DNA of 64,000 bases from Ottelia alismoides (GCA_037367405.1 JAZKJV010005760.1:1-64000), one strand, 5' to 3'. Numbered from the stretch's first letter, positions 22,955 through 34,572 are shown. The notes: generated by a model not told the origin, from the letters alone. Numbers and translations are program-made.

Positions 22955-24468
22955 CTAGTGCTCCGTGCAAAGCACGGGGAGCTAACAATACTATTGATAA
23001 CATCTATAATGATCGAATAAGCACATGGAGTAAGTCCCATTGCTATCTCCTTTTACCATGATGGATAATATAGCATCAAAGAATTTGCTAAATGTACTGA
23101 AGGAGTAAATATTTTCACAGTACGATGAATTGAATTCCCACATAAAAAAAGGGATATTGTCATCTATACTCATATTACAATACTGCAAATTGAGGTCTGA
23201 CATGCAAAAAAAGAAGGCATATTGTCATTGATACCCATGTATCTCAGTTCCCAACTTGTGAATCTATCTTTATTCTAGACACTACATATACATATTCAAT
23301 AATCCACCTTTTTACTATCATTGGTGAATCATAGTTGGTGGTGCCAATCCGTATTAATTCTTTGGATCGACATCAATTTAATTTAGTCGATAATTTTTTT
23401 TCAGATGACCTATGAACCATAAAAAGATTGAAGGATTTCTTGTGTGCGCACTTCTAATAAATGCAAAAAAGCCAACTTCATTTGTGGAAAACATATTCAT
23501 TTGTGTAACTTAGGTGCTTATAATGGACTGCAATCAACAAACTTGCAATCGAGCAATGATCAAGACGCCACTTTAAATTAGATCTACACAAAGATCATGT
23601 GCTCCGAGTTTACAATGTTAGCGGTCAGTTGCACATTACATAAAGAGCACAGAACTATCTGAATGTCATGATCAACATGCTCATAATCAGTTCAGTTTCC
23701 CATCATTATGTTTTGTGGCATGATCAATAATATGCCAGTTAAGATTCTTGTCACTCTTAAAAAATTGTAGTGGATGAAAATTTTTTTTAGTGCACAACAC
23801 TCATAGGATTATGGATGGATTTCATCCATAAAAAGATTGAACAATTGATTGTGAGTTTGTGTCCATCCTGGAATATTTAGACCAACTGCCGCCTAAAGCA
23901 TTGGAGTCTCACCGGAAGCGTTAAGCACAAGTGAGCAGCACCAGATTGAGTATCATCCACAACCGTCCTCTGCACCGGATCCGATGCTTCCATTGTCATC
24001 AACATCTCCATGCGCAATACGACTTTGGTTCCCGATCTCCGATAAATACCAATCCTTCTCTCCACACGTACACCCATCGATCAATCCTTCTCTCCACACG
24101 TACACCCATCGACCTGCAAGCAATCAACAACCAAAGCCACGGTCCAGCCAAACCATTGCATCGAGTTACCAATCAAGAATCCGAGCCCCAGTCCGACCAA
24201 AACACAACATCAAGCTTCTCCGTGCATCATCTCTGGCCATCTCCTCATGCAAATGGGGCAGTAGTTCGATAACATGTGCCAGCGACCTTTCTCAATTTTT
24301 AGGGTTACGGGAAAGAGGGATGAAGACGTTTCAGAATGCGTATGAGGTTGATGGAATAATTGGGGATGAGGTTAGAGTAAATGGCAAGGGTAAAATTGAA
24401 ATTTGGGTGACAAAAATTAATTGGAAGGAGTCAAGACTCCGCTGCTTAATATATAGTAATAAAATAGA
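22955..24468 (-). mobile_element. Non-autonomous Helitron with both termini
   Basis: About 1.51 kb on the minus strand. The 5' end (24468 downward) reads TCTATTTTATTACTATATAT then TAAGCAGCGGAGTC, matching the plant Helitron 5' pattern. The 3' end is a CCGTGCTTTGCACGG hairpin followed by CTAG at 22955-22958. It sits between A (complement of 24469) and T on its own strand, as Helitrons do, and has no target duplication. There is no RepHel, so it is non-autonomous. Internally a 32 bp segment is tandemly duplicated (24051-24113) relative to copies 1 and 2. The minus-strand frame around 23877-24077 is unidentified, possibly captured host DNA. Confidence 0.85.
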
Positions 24469-25620
24469 TAATGTTGATGTTGAGACTTTTATTTATTATA
24501 TTTACATATTTGGCTAATATACCTTCATTTGAGATTCCGGCAAGATGTTGGACGACAACTTTAAGTGGAAGGAAAGGTAAAGTGCAGCACCCGACCCTCA
24601 AGGCTGCAATGACCAAACATGATCTTCTTCTTCAAATATCAAGACTACAATCAATATCCATTAATGTGTTTTTTATTATCCTTCACAGTGCACTTTACGA
24701 TCCAAACTTAAAATTTGGCACTGAGAAACAAAAGTATGGATAGACAGTACAAGAAATACAAATAAAGCAAACCTTAGAATCATCTAATGAGGAAATTACC
24801 AATTTCAGGAAGATGGTGAATCTATACATATCTTAAAAGTTTAGGAAGCAAATATAAAAGTTAAAGGAGCATAAAGTGTGCAACTTTCGGGGCATGAACC
24901 TCTCGTGAAGTTCACGGAGTGGCTCTCATCGACAATGAGCTCCCAGAGTATATCTGGAGAAGGTAATCTTCGGCCTTCTTCGACAAATTCCCCTCCCGGT
25001 TGGACACCGTGACGTTATTCGACCGAAGGATATAGACTGTGGAATATTGGGCGGATGTACTCTGCGGGGAGGGGGCGGGGGTGGCTGTTCATCGGAAGAT
25101 CGATCAAGGCCCATCCTCGAAGACCGAAAATTGCAGGAGAGGAACGAAAACTGGAGTTAGGGTCGAAAAGTACGCGCTAACACTCAAATCCATTGGTGAT
25201 TGAGAATGTGATGGTCACCGCAGCATGGATGTGCCCCCGCCGATGTGGTGGCGGTAGCGGCACGGTGCCCCACACCCCGACCACTACAGAAAACGAGGTT
25301 TCCGAAGAAAGGCAAAAAGGGAGAGCATCAGAGAGGTGGGCTCGAACGATGGAGAAGTATCTAAGGCGGCAGAGGACAAGGAGATCAAAGAGTGTGGTGA
25401 CTGGTGAGGGAGAAAGGGATGTGTTGGTGGAAGAGGCGATGGGCGGAGTCTTCTAATTTTTGTATATGTAATGACATTTCTACCCTTCTCTATCAAAAGA
25501 AATTAGACTTGTTGAGAGATGTATAGATATAATGGATTGTAGGGGGTAAAATTGGAATGTAATGGGCAAAATATAATAGGTGGGGGTCAAGATCCCGTGC
25601 TTAATATACAGTAAAATGGA
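24469..25620 (-). mobile_element. Second Helitron 5' segment with captured-looking sequence
   Basis: At 25620 (minus strand) a second Helitron-type 5' end occurs: TCCATTTTACTGTATATTAA then GCACGGGATCTTGACCCCC, in an A/T insertion context. No matching 3' hairpin plus CTRR was found between 24469 and this end. It may share the 3' end at 22955, the inner 5' end being nested, or its 3' end may be lost. The interior, especially 24900-25460, is G/C-rich with minus-strand frames (24926-25114 and 25284-25496) that look like plant leader or first-exon sequence. No protein family was recognised. Confidence 0.6.
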
Positions 25621-25808
25621 TTTAGAATGAGCAATAATATATTTCTTATTTCAAACTAAAAAACCTTTTTCCCTCTGCAGCCCTAAAATACCCACCGCCA
25701 CCTTTCCCGAGCCTCACTCCCTCCCCCGCGCTCCTCCTGCGCCACCGGCCTCCGACGCCTCCCATCCGGAGACCGCTCTCCCGTTAAGTATCAAACTAGG
25801 GCTCGTAG

Positions 25809-25930
25809 ATGTTAGCGAGGGCCCAATTTAGTGTGATGCCACCGACAAAATCATGCCTGAGATCGCTAATATCCGCATGTTCTGGACTCGGAACATCAGC
25901 CGCCGAAGTCCGGGATCAAATACTCACCAG
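25809..25930 (+). CDS. Putative exon 1 of the RECA2-like gene (transit peptide)
   Basis: A G/C-rich, leader-like stretch (25680-25800) precedes an ATG at 25809. The frame encodes about 40 residues rich in Ser, Ala and Arg (including CLRSLISACSGLGTSAAEV), the composition of an organellar transit peptide, and runs to a good donor (CCAG/GTATCC at 25930). Plant organellar RecA proteins start with such a peptide (family knowledge). The link to exon 2 is inferred. The phase at this donor (two bases over) does not fit the best exon-2 acceptor at 45486, which needs one, so another donor or an intermediate exon is required. A Helitron 5' end lies only about 190 bp upstream. Confidence 0.4.
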
Positions 25931-26940
25931 GTATCCATTAAAATCTATTTTCTATAAACTACACAAGTTCTTGGTATCTATATGTATCGGCACAGGACGA
26001 GTGCTACCCACAAAGTACCAACTTAATAGTCGAGATTTGTAAGAGGAGCTTTTGGTTGTAAATGGGCCTGTTCTTCCCTCAGATTTGTTTCATTAACCGA
26101 TTTGATAGATAAACATGTCATATTGCCACATGCAGTATTTGCTAGAATTGTTGAACCAAGTGCATACATAGCAAAGCTACAAATTGCTAAATACTTATTT
26201 ATCTACCGACAATATTCGATCCTGTTGGTACATATAATCTATTGATGTCGTTGTAATGCGTAATATTATTTACTTGGTTTATATTATCATATACTGTTGT
26301 TGTCAGGTATTATCATATACTGTAATGGCCAGAAATTGATTTCGTTGTGCCTAAAGCAATTCAGTTGACTTGGATTTTCACATGCCACAGTCATCATTGC
26401 CTGAAACCGGATGGAAAATTTTGTATGAGACAGGGAATTGTTTCATTCCATATTTACAAATGAGATGAAATTCTAAATACATATAATAAAAAAATAATAT
26501 AAGATTTTAGTTGACTTATTGATCCTATTTCTTTTATTTACTGCATTCTGCAGTGTAATTCCTGATATTGCAATGTGTGTCCTGGTTATTTTATTGTTCA
26601 ATATCACTGCCTACTTTCTTTTGTAAGCTTTATTGTCTTTTTATATGACAGTTTTCCTTTGATGCATACAGTACCTTCATATTTTACCTCTTTTACTAAT
26701 TTAATGATATTCTTCTGTTGTTATTTTTGCAGTTGCTATATTATTATTTCCAAGTAATAAAAGCTCATTTCATCTCATTTTGTTTTTGTTCTTTGTTTCA
26801 TATTGGGGAAGAAAGAAGGTGGGCAACATGCAGTGGTACATGGTCATCTTTTTCATCAACATGTAAGTGCAAAGGTATATCAATTTCACTTTCTACAAGG
26901 CTTGATTTTTTATTAAAAAGTTAATATCTAGCTAGAAGTG
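25931..26940 (+). other. First-intron DNA, no gene seen
   Basis: A/T-rich, intron-like sequence with many poly-T tracts and no coding similarity that I recognise. Confidence 0.4.
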
Positions 26941-27800
26941 AAAGAATTGTCCACCACAAAAAGGATTTTTATTGAAAAGGGACAATGGTGATTACCGGAG
27001 GTCAGTGGTCATCTCAACTTCATTAAGTCGTATATGAAATAGTTGCGAGAATTCCTCCCACTATGAAACTTTGAAATCACATTTAGAAATCATAGAAGCT
27101 AGGGATTTTCCTTTCAAATGTAACTCCATTCATTTCCTTCCATATTTTGCAAACTGCAACAAGCACCCGTACCTTGTCACAATTCTAGTAATCAACTTGT
27201 CTCCTAAGCCATTTAGAGAACATCGTTGAAGAAGATGTATGATGACACGATACCCCAATCTGCCAAGCTATCCTACACACTCCTGTAGAAAGCAGTCATT
27301 ATGCATCATCTTGTGGAATCTACTTCTAAATCTCTTGGTAATTGACCAGGATCTCTTAGAGACTCAAAGGATCCAACATTCTGTATACTATCCAAGTCCA
27401 TTTCTTAGCATCCTACAAATCTTATGGTTTCAAAATGATCCATCATACCAAATATGCGAATGCTGCATCAGCCATAACAGAGAACCCATCGGTCATTGAA
27501 ATCTACAAATAGAGTTCACTCACCTAGATCTTGAAAGGGCATCCAACATATGGTGCATCCTAATCTTGTTGCCCTCGCTTAACAAATTGAAATCATTCCT
27601 AAAAAATGAATTTCCTTTCATTCCCATCTGAGGCTCAATGAATCAATATAACCATCAATTAGATGGATCGATAAACAGATTCCATGCCAAATGGAGAAAG
27701 AGCCCATCGTTTCTTATGAAAAATCATCGTAACATCCTTGTCATTTTGATCTAGCTTGCGGAATATACGAAGACACAATGATGCCCGCATTCCATGATAT
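26940..27800 (-). mobile_element. Possible L1-type LINE remnant (minus strand)
   Basis: Read on the minus strand, broken frames around 27050-27300 give a run ending CKIWKEMNGVTFERK, like the C-terminal zf-RVT region of plant L1 ORF2 (typically ..IWKERN.RIF). Frames are interrupted by stops. Weak but family-specific; the boundaries are approximate. Confidence 0.35.
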
Positions 27801-28069
27801 TGATCAAGCATGTAAAAACTTCGAAATGTATTAAACTACTTGATGTGATCAAGTGTGTAAAGACCTTAAATGTATTAACCTACTTTATGTGTGTGAGAGT
27901 GGAGCTTTATATCAAGCTCTGTACTTGTGAAATTATGGATTGGCATTAGTCAACAACCTCCTTTGAGAGCACTCGACAACACATCTACTTATGATAACCA
28001 CACTTACTTTATGCTCGATTGTAGATTGTTTTTTTCTAAATGCTTGAGGTCGTTTTTTTTCTTTGCACA

Positions 28070-29009
28070 TTAGCCTAAAGGAAGATTGATTATTTTGACA
28101 TCAACATTGGTCTGCATTAAGGTTCGACTTTGAGTCCATTCCTTTTTACGTTGATTATGGACGAGTTGACAAGTCACATTCAGGATGAGATACCTTGATG
28201 TATGCTATTCGCTGATGATGTTGTGTTGATTGGTGAGACTAGAGATGTAGTAAATAAGAAGTTTGAGATTTGGAAACATGCATAGGAGACTAAAGGATTT
28301 CGTATAAGTAGGGCTAAGACTGAATACATGGAGTACACTTTTGATGGAAGCAATGGTGAAGGAATCATGGTGAAGATTGATGACGATAATATTCAGAAGA
28401 GATATTCTTTTAGATATTTGAGATCTATTTTGCAACATGATGGGAAAATTGATGGAGATGTTACTAATATAATAAATGCTTGTTGGCTAAAGTGGAGAGG
28501 GGCATCAACTGTCCTCTGTGATAAGAAAATTCTTTTGAAAATCAAAAGAAAGTTTACAAAGCAGCCATGAGACCTGCTATTCTCTATGGATCCGAATGTT
28601 GGCCTGTGAACCACAACCATGTGCAGAGAATGGCTACAACAGAAATGAAAATGCTAAGGTGGATGTGTGGACACACACAGACATACGTAAAGATCAGATT
28701 TAGAATGATGCTATCAGAAGGAAAGTTTGTGTAGCTCCGACTGAGGATAAGATGCGAGAAAACCGCTTAAGATGGTTTGACCATTTGCAAAGGAGGTCAG
28801 CTGACACACCTGTTAGAAGATGTGGATGATGAGTTGGCTAAGAGAGGGCGATGAAAGCCCAAGACGTGTTGGAATGAGGCTATATGAAGGGATCTTAGTT
28901 TTTTTGGATCTAAGCTCGAAAATAACCTAATAAGATAGATCTAAATGGAGGCAAAGAATTCATGTACCGGACCATACTTATTACGGGAAAATGTTTTGCT
29001 GTTGCTGTA
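28070..29009 (+). mobile_element. RTE-type LINE fragment 1 (3' end)
   Basis: Plus-strand fragment of a plant RTE non-LTR retrotransposon: the end of the reverse transcriptase followed by its C-terminal region. Visible motifs are YFDINIGLH (about 28095), the catalytic LFADDVVLIGETR (about 28203-28243) and MKMLRWMCGH (about 28645-28674), then ENRLRWF-like sequence with a W-to-F-D change. Several in-frame stops and frameshifts make it a pseudogene. The terminus GTTTTGCTGTTGCTGT (about 28993-29008) matches the TTG-type tail seen complete at 43653. The 5' part is missing, as is usual for LINEs. It lies in the first intron of the RECA2-like gene. Confidence 0.85.
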
Positions 29010-29071
29010 CATTGGTCTTGAACTAGTTTTAGGCTAATTTCTTGGCATGCCTCCTTGGTCCTTTTGGTTGC
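29010..29071 (+). mobile_element. L1-like LINE remnant, left of the Del insertion
   Basis: This short stretch, ending TCCTTTTGGTTGC, is the left flank of the LTR element. Together with the right flank from 39557 it reads as one interrupted plus-strand sequence that ends in an L1 zf-RVT region and 3' tail (see 39557-41290). Confidence 0.4.
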
Positions 29072-31832
29072 TGTCGTGACCCCAATTCCGGGCCGTCGGA
29101 TCCTCCCATAACCGGATCTGGTTACTCAGCAATAATTTATTCAGCAACCACAACTAACATTCAGAAACAGACTGCAAATAAAGTATATTCAGAAGAAAGT
29201 ATTTCAACACTTTTCCATTCACAAAATAAAGTTCAGATGATACATTGCCCCACTGTAACCATTTACATGTACATCAGTTTGAAAGGAAAATATACCAAAG
29301 ATTACTAACTACCTTAGAAAGTAAAGTTACTGTGGCTGGCTGGATTACTAAAGTCTTTGTGATGGCTCACCAACACATGTTGGGTTTTCCATAAATCATA
29401 GGATAAAAATTAGCGAATGCTAGATAACGAAAAATGGAAAAGCAAACAAACGGGTAATTTTTTAAAACTTGTTATCACAAAAAGTTTCATTTCTTCTCAT
29501 TAATTTAAGTCCTATTCCTTTCTATTCCACATCAGGGATTAGTCTAGGGAATTACCTCACCACTATAAGGACTCCGAGGCTGTGGACACTTCGGGATTGG
29601 AGATTGCGTTGATCTTGGTAAGCTTATGCCGCCACATGTCGTCTCAACCAATCCTCCAATACTACCCTGATAATTTTCTTTTATTTTTATTAAATAGGGT
29701 CTCAAACCCTCAGCCCGGAAAACAAATGAGCACACCGTCCTCGAGGACTCGGTTGCTTAAAACCTCAGGCTAACATTTTATCATATAACTTAGCGGCTTT
29801 AAAAACATATTATCGTGACCCAGCCGCTATTGAACCACCCGTGCCTCCACATAGCACGACCACTTCTTCCGTCGTTCCAACCCGAATATATTGGCTCCCG
29901 GTACCACGCGTTGCAAAAACATTCATTTCGTGCGTACTTATCATAACAGGGCAACCGTGTACCACCTAGGTAGGGAAACGCCAGTATGGGTTTCTTCCGA
30001 CAAATCTATAGGTTGCATGCCCGACCTATAGTTCTACTCCCAGTCATCTTTAACGTGACACACGATCCTTTTCAGGATCCAACTCAAACCACATCAATTC
30101 CTATGATGTAATTCTTTCGTTAAGTCTTTGATTTGCATAATCAGCAACACTTAGTATAAACTCACATATATATTATTCATATGCATATATACTCGTATTT
30201 ATGTCTATTTTAACTCCCAAACTCTAACTTTCAAAGCCACCGCATCGATTCGATGCTTAAACCTTATTTTAGTGGAAATCACAAAGCAACTTTTCAGATT
30301 TTTTCAAAAATAGCAAAAATTAGGGTTCTTTATAGCACATAACATAAAATCAGAAATTTTAACGATCTCATATGAAAACCCAACAGCAAAAGGAAGGATT
30401 TCGTTACCTAATCGAGCTCTCTCTCGAGTATGCAAGGCTTTATCGTGTTTCTTTTTCAGAAAAGAAGATTTAAGGCTCCTGAAATGATCGAATTTTATTT
30501 TCGTATCAAAAACGCTAAGAACGTGTGAAGAACGAACGAAGAACACGAATAACGCGAAGAACACGAAGAACACGAAGAACGTCAAGAACATATTTTCTCT
30601 TGAAATTTCGGCGCAGCTTCCCCTTATACGGGGTGATATTTCTAGAAAAATTTCAGCAGAGTTTCCCATTATATCGGGACATATTTCTCGGAAAATTTCG
30701 GCAGAGTTTCCCCTTATATCGGGACATATTTCAAAATAAAAACCAAAAGAATTTCCTCTATAAATCAATCGTGAGGAAAAACAACAACAAAACTGAAAGA
30801 ATATACTTAAACAACAAGAGATGAAGAATCGATAGACACTACGTATCTTAGGTAGTGAATGTATGACGAATCACATGGTTCACTGATGTGCATAGCCGCC
30901 CGCACTTAAGTAGGGTATTACACAGATTTCTCCATCAAAATAACTATAAAAGCATAATTGAAAGAATATAAACATAAGCGACGGAGAATCGGTAGACACC
31001 ACGCGTCTTAGATGAGTGAATGTGTGACGAATCACAGGGTTCACTGATGTGCATAGCCGCCCGCACCTAAGTAGGGTGTTACACAGATTTTTCCTCGAAC
31101 CACAACAGTAAACGAATCGGAAAGAAAGATAAATCAAGAACAAAACTTGGAAGAAAAGAGGATGAATTGAAAGTGTAGCTTACGAAGCAAACTAGGAGAA
31201 GATCATACCTTCCTCCTCCTCGTTCTCCCGGCAGCGCTTCGCTTGCGCTCCCCCCTCTCCTCTCGCTCCTCCTCCCGACCTCTCGACCCTAGCCCTTGGG
31301 GTGGTGGTGGTAGTGGAAATCGTAGAGAATGAATGGGTGGGGGGGTCTATTTATAGGCTCCAGAAAATCACTAACCATGGTTAGAAAATCATGGTTTAGA
31401 CCTTAACCATGGTTTAGCAGACCGTGGTTTTGGCCAAAGCCTATCTCAAACTTGGGGCTTAAGTCAGAACATTGCAGATGATTCTAGATTCGCTAATGAC
31501 GCTTAATTAACACTAATCGTGATTAACTTTCACTAATCACGATTTAACTTTCGCAGCTTACGCTTATCTTTTGCTAACTATTGATTAGTGTTTGCTAATG
31601 ATCATTAGCGGTTTTCAATCCGTCATTAGTTTCTTTAATCACACTTTATTAGTCTTAATGACAGTCATTATGGGTTAATGACTTCTTAACCCTCCTTACT
31701 TTTCTTTCTTCCGAAAATCATAACAATTCGAAAGGAAGTCCGATTCACACGAAACAAATTCCGTTGGTTTTCTCTTGACGAGTCGGATCATATGATATAG
31801 GATCCGAGGGATGCCAAGCTCATGACTTTACA
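29072..31832 (-). repeat. 3' LTR of the Del-like element
   Basis: Pairs with 36777-39551. Contains a TATA box (CTATAAATAG on the minus strand, 31347-31356), two degenerate copies of a ~115 bp block (about 30823-30935 and 30983-31090, each with GCATAGCCGCCCGCAC) and three ~44 bp repeats (about 30605-30732). Open frames here, such as 30304-30768 (-), merely read through these repeats. Confidence 0.92.
31347..31356 (-). promoter_or_regulatory. TATA box in the 3' LTR
   Basis: CTATAAATAG on the minus strand; its counterpart in the 5' LTR is at 39051-39060. Confidence 0.6.
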
Positions 31833-31979
31833 AATATAACAAACTTAAAGGAAGTCTCATCCTCGAGACTAAAAATGCAGGCATAACAACCTTAAAAGAG
31901 GATTGAAACATAACAACCTTAAAAAAATGAACGTCCTTTCATTTATAATGAACATATACAGAATACATAGTGTTATCAG

Positions 31980-32457
31980 TCAAACAAGTAGGGGTATTTC
32001 TCTCTCATTTCCGCCTCAGGTTCCCATGTGGCTTCTTCAAACTCTTGGTTCCACCACAATACTTTAACTAGAGGCACCTCTTTGTTTTCAACTTTTTGAT
32101 ATCCCTTTCAAGTATTTGCACAGGTAACTCTTGGTATGTCAAGTCTGGTTCAACATGTAAATCATCATAACTTATCTTATGCTCTGGATTCTCAACGTAC
32201 TTTCTCAGATTTGATACATGGAATACATCATGTATTGCCGAAAGATGTGGAGGAAGCGCAAGTCTATAGGCAACTTTTTCAATCCGCTGAATAATTTCAA
32301 AGGGACCCACGAACCTGGGTGCTAACTTCCCACGCAAGCCAAACCTCTGAACACCCTTCATAGGTGATACTTTGAGAAATACAAAGTCACCTACCTCAAA
32401 TTCAAGGTCTCTTCGCCTGGTATCACTATAACTTTTCTGGCGACTTTGAGCAGTCAA
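31980..32457 (-). pseudogene. Integrase C-terminus and chromodomain-like tail (gypsy pol)
   Basis: The frame 32457-32068 carries the integrase C-terminal region: the GPFEIIQRI and YRLALPP motifs and DVFHVSNLRKY, a hallmark just upstream of the chromodomain in plant chromoviruses. A frameshift near 32090 follows. The next frame continues with VLWWNQEFEEATWE and ends YPYLFD, stop at 31980-31982, the expected remnant of the chromodomain fold. In the family this tail helps target insertion to chromatin. It is inactive here because of the frameshift. Confidence 0.85.
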
Positions 32458-32537
32458 TAGTCTTTTTCGAGCAAGCTCTACAGCTTCCCGTGTCTCTTGC
32501 AGTCTATCTAATCATAAAGGTTCTTTATTCCGACCTC

Positions 32538-33345
32538 TTACCAACACAAAGGAGTAGTACACCTACGTCCATAAAGTGCTTCAAATGGTGCCATGCCAAT
32601 ACTTGTATGGTAGCTGTTGTTGTATGTGAATTCTGCAAGAGGTAAATGTTTAATCCATGATCCCTTCCATTCTAAGGCACACGCTCGTAGCATATCCTCT
32701 AGTGTCTGAATCGTACATTCTGACTGACCATCTGTTCGTGGATGATATGCTGTACTCAAGCATAACTGTGTACTTAAGGCTTTTATGAAGTTCTCCCAAT
32801 AGTGTGAGGTGAATCGTGAATCTCGATCAGAAACTACTTCCTTCAGAATACCATGGAGGCGAATCACATGTATAATATATAACTCAGCAAGCTGGTTTGG
32901 AGTAAAAGATAAGCTTATCGGAATAAAGTGTGCTACCTTTGTCAGACGATCTATTATAACCCGGATACTATCTTTACTACCAGTCTTGAGGTAAGCCAGT
33001 AACGAAGTCCATGGAAATGCTTTCCCTTTTCCATTTAGGTATAGGGAGGGGTTGCAATAATTCTGTTGGCTTTTGATGTGAAGCCTTTATCTGCTGGCAA
33101 GTGAAACATGCATTCTCAAACTCAGCAACATCTTTCTTCATTCCTGGCCACCAAAAGTATGAATGAAGATCCTTATATATCTTTGTAATTCCTGGATGAA
33201 TAGATAATCTAGAACAATGAGCTTCATGTAAAATGTCTTTCCTCAGTTCAGATATGTCTGGTACACAAGCTCTGTGATGGTTATATAGTAATCCATCTTG
33301 TATATGGAATCCCTCTATCTCATTTTTCTCAAGTTGTTGTCTCAA
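32538..33345 (-). pseudogene. Integrase (gypsy pol), broken
   Basis: Inserts the DNA copy into the host genome in active family members. Frame 33345-32977 has the zinc-binding HHCC region (His43, His50, Cys80, Cys83), the WWPGM motif and MDFVTGLP with the first catalytic Asp. A frameshift near 32980 moves to another frame. Frame 32867-32538 then has VVSDRDSRFTSHYW with the second Asp and TDGQSECTIQTLE with the Glu, where the usual Arg after SE is Cys, ending with LYGRRC. It stops before the C-terminal region at 32457. It sits between RNase H and the chromodomain tail, the normal gypsy order. Confidence 0.9.
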
Positions 33346-33390
33346 GTCTTTAAGGACTGGATCATCCTCCTGTCCTTTCTTTATTTTATC

Positions 33391-34572
33391 CTAGATCTCT
33401 GGTTTGTATTGGTGAGGAATAGTTATAGTATCGACACTACTATCCAATGGTTTCCATTCACTTAACGTTGATAGTAAACCCCAGAAGTGGATAGCACTCA
33501 CCAACCCAGGTGAATAAGTTCTTCTGCTAAGGGCATCTACTACGACGTTCCCCTTACCAGGGTGGTAGGAGATAGTGCGATCATAATCTTTCAACAACTC
33601 TAGCCACCGTCTCTGTCTCATATTGAGCTCCTTTTGATCAAATAGATATTTCAAGCTTTTATGATCGGTGAAGATTTCAAAAGTAATACCATACAGGTAG
33701 TGTCTCCATATCTTTAAAGCGAAAACTACGGTAGCTAATTCAAGAACATGTGTTGGGTAGTTCTTCTCTTGTATCCCTAGCTGTCGTGATGCATACACAA
33801 CTACCTTACCATGTTGCATAAGAACTGCCCCAAACCCTTCACTCTCGGAGGGTAGAGTAAGGATGGGTGCAGATGTTAGGCATTCTTTCAGTGTTTGGAA
33901 ACTTATTTCGCATGCATCTAACCATATGAATGGAACTTCCTTCTGGGTCAACTTAGTCATTGGCAATGCTATTCGTGAAAAGTCTTTTACAAATCTACTA
34001 TAATATCCAGCTAATCCCAGTAAAAATCGTATTTCTGTGATAGTCTTCGGGCGTTCCCAACTCATCACCACACTAACCTTTGTAGGATCAACTGATATAC
34101 CTTCCCCAGAAATAACATGGCCTAAGAATGATACTTCAGATAGCCAGAAGTCACATTTGCTATATTTAACATACAATTTATTCTTCCTTAGAGTTTCAAG
34201 TGCCTGCCTGAGATGATGTTCATGCAGATATTTGTCCTTGGAGTAAATAAGCACGTCATCAATAAAGATTACTACAAAGTGATCTAAGAACTCCTTGAAT
34301 ACTCTATTCATGATATCTATGAAAGATGCTGGGGCATTTGTCAGCCCAAAAGGCATAACTAAGAATTCATAATGCCCGTTTCTAGTTCGAAAAGCTGTCT
34401 TGGGGATATCCGCATCTTTTATCTTCAACTGATGGTATCCAGATCTTAAGTCAATCTTGGAATACACAGTCGAACCCTGTAACTGATCAAAGAGATCATC
34501 TATTCTTGGCAGAGGATACTTGTTCTTTACGGTCTTCTTGTTTAGTTGTCTATAGTCAATGCACAACCGCAT
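33391..34572 (-). pseudogene. Reverse transcriptase and RNase H (gypsy pol)
   Basis: The longest intact piece of pol, 393 residues. RT shows [12 protein letters not shown] (first catalytic Asp at 41), [12 protein letters not shown] (73-84) and the active-site FIDD box (103-106). Then come SFLGHVIS, the connection region, and RNase H with [12 protein letters not shown] and ALSRR near the end. The sequence upstream of its first Met (to about 34650) is in the same frame and contains the RT start, cut off by a stop near 34658. A TAG at 33388-33390 separates it from integrase. Conserved catalytic residues suggest that decay is recent relative to the LTRs. Confidence 0.93.

Larger units (their letters stand above)
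19714..24468. repeat. Tandem array unit, copy 3 (truncated, diverged)
   Basis: Third unit. Its first part (to about 20150) is essentially identical to copy 2; from 20154 it differs from copies 1 and 2 at many scattered sites and small indels. It ends with the Helitron 5' terminus and lacks the promoter-like 1.7 kb tail of the other units. It keeps about 28 bp inside the Helitron that copies 1 and 2 have lost, so it is the oldest surviving state of that segment. Confidence 0.9.

Noticed and set aside
30304..30768. 154-codon frame with EICPDIRGNSAEI-type repeats as a repeat protein
   Set aside because: Lies wholly in an LTR and merely translates the ~44 bp DNA repeats; the equivalent frame in the other LTR is disrupted.
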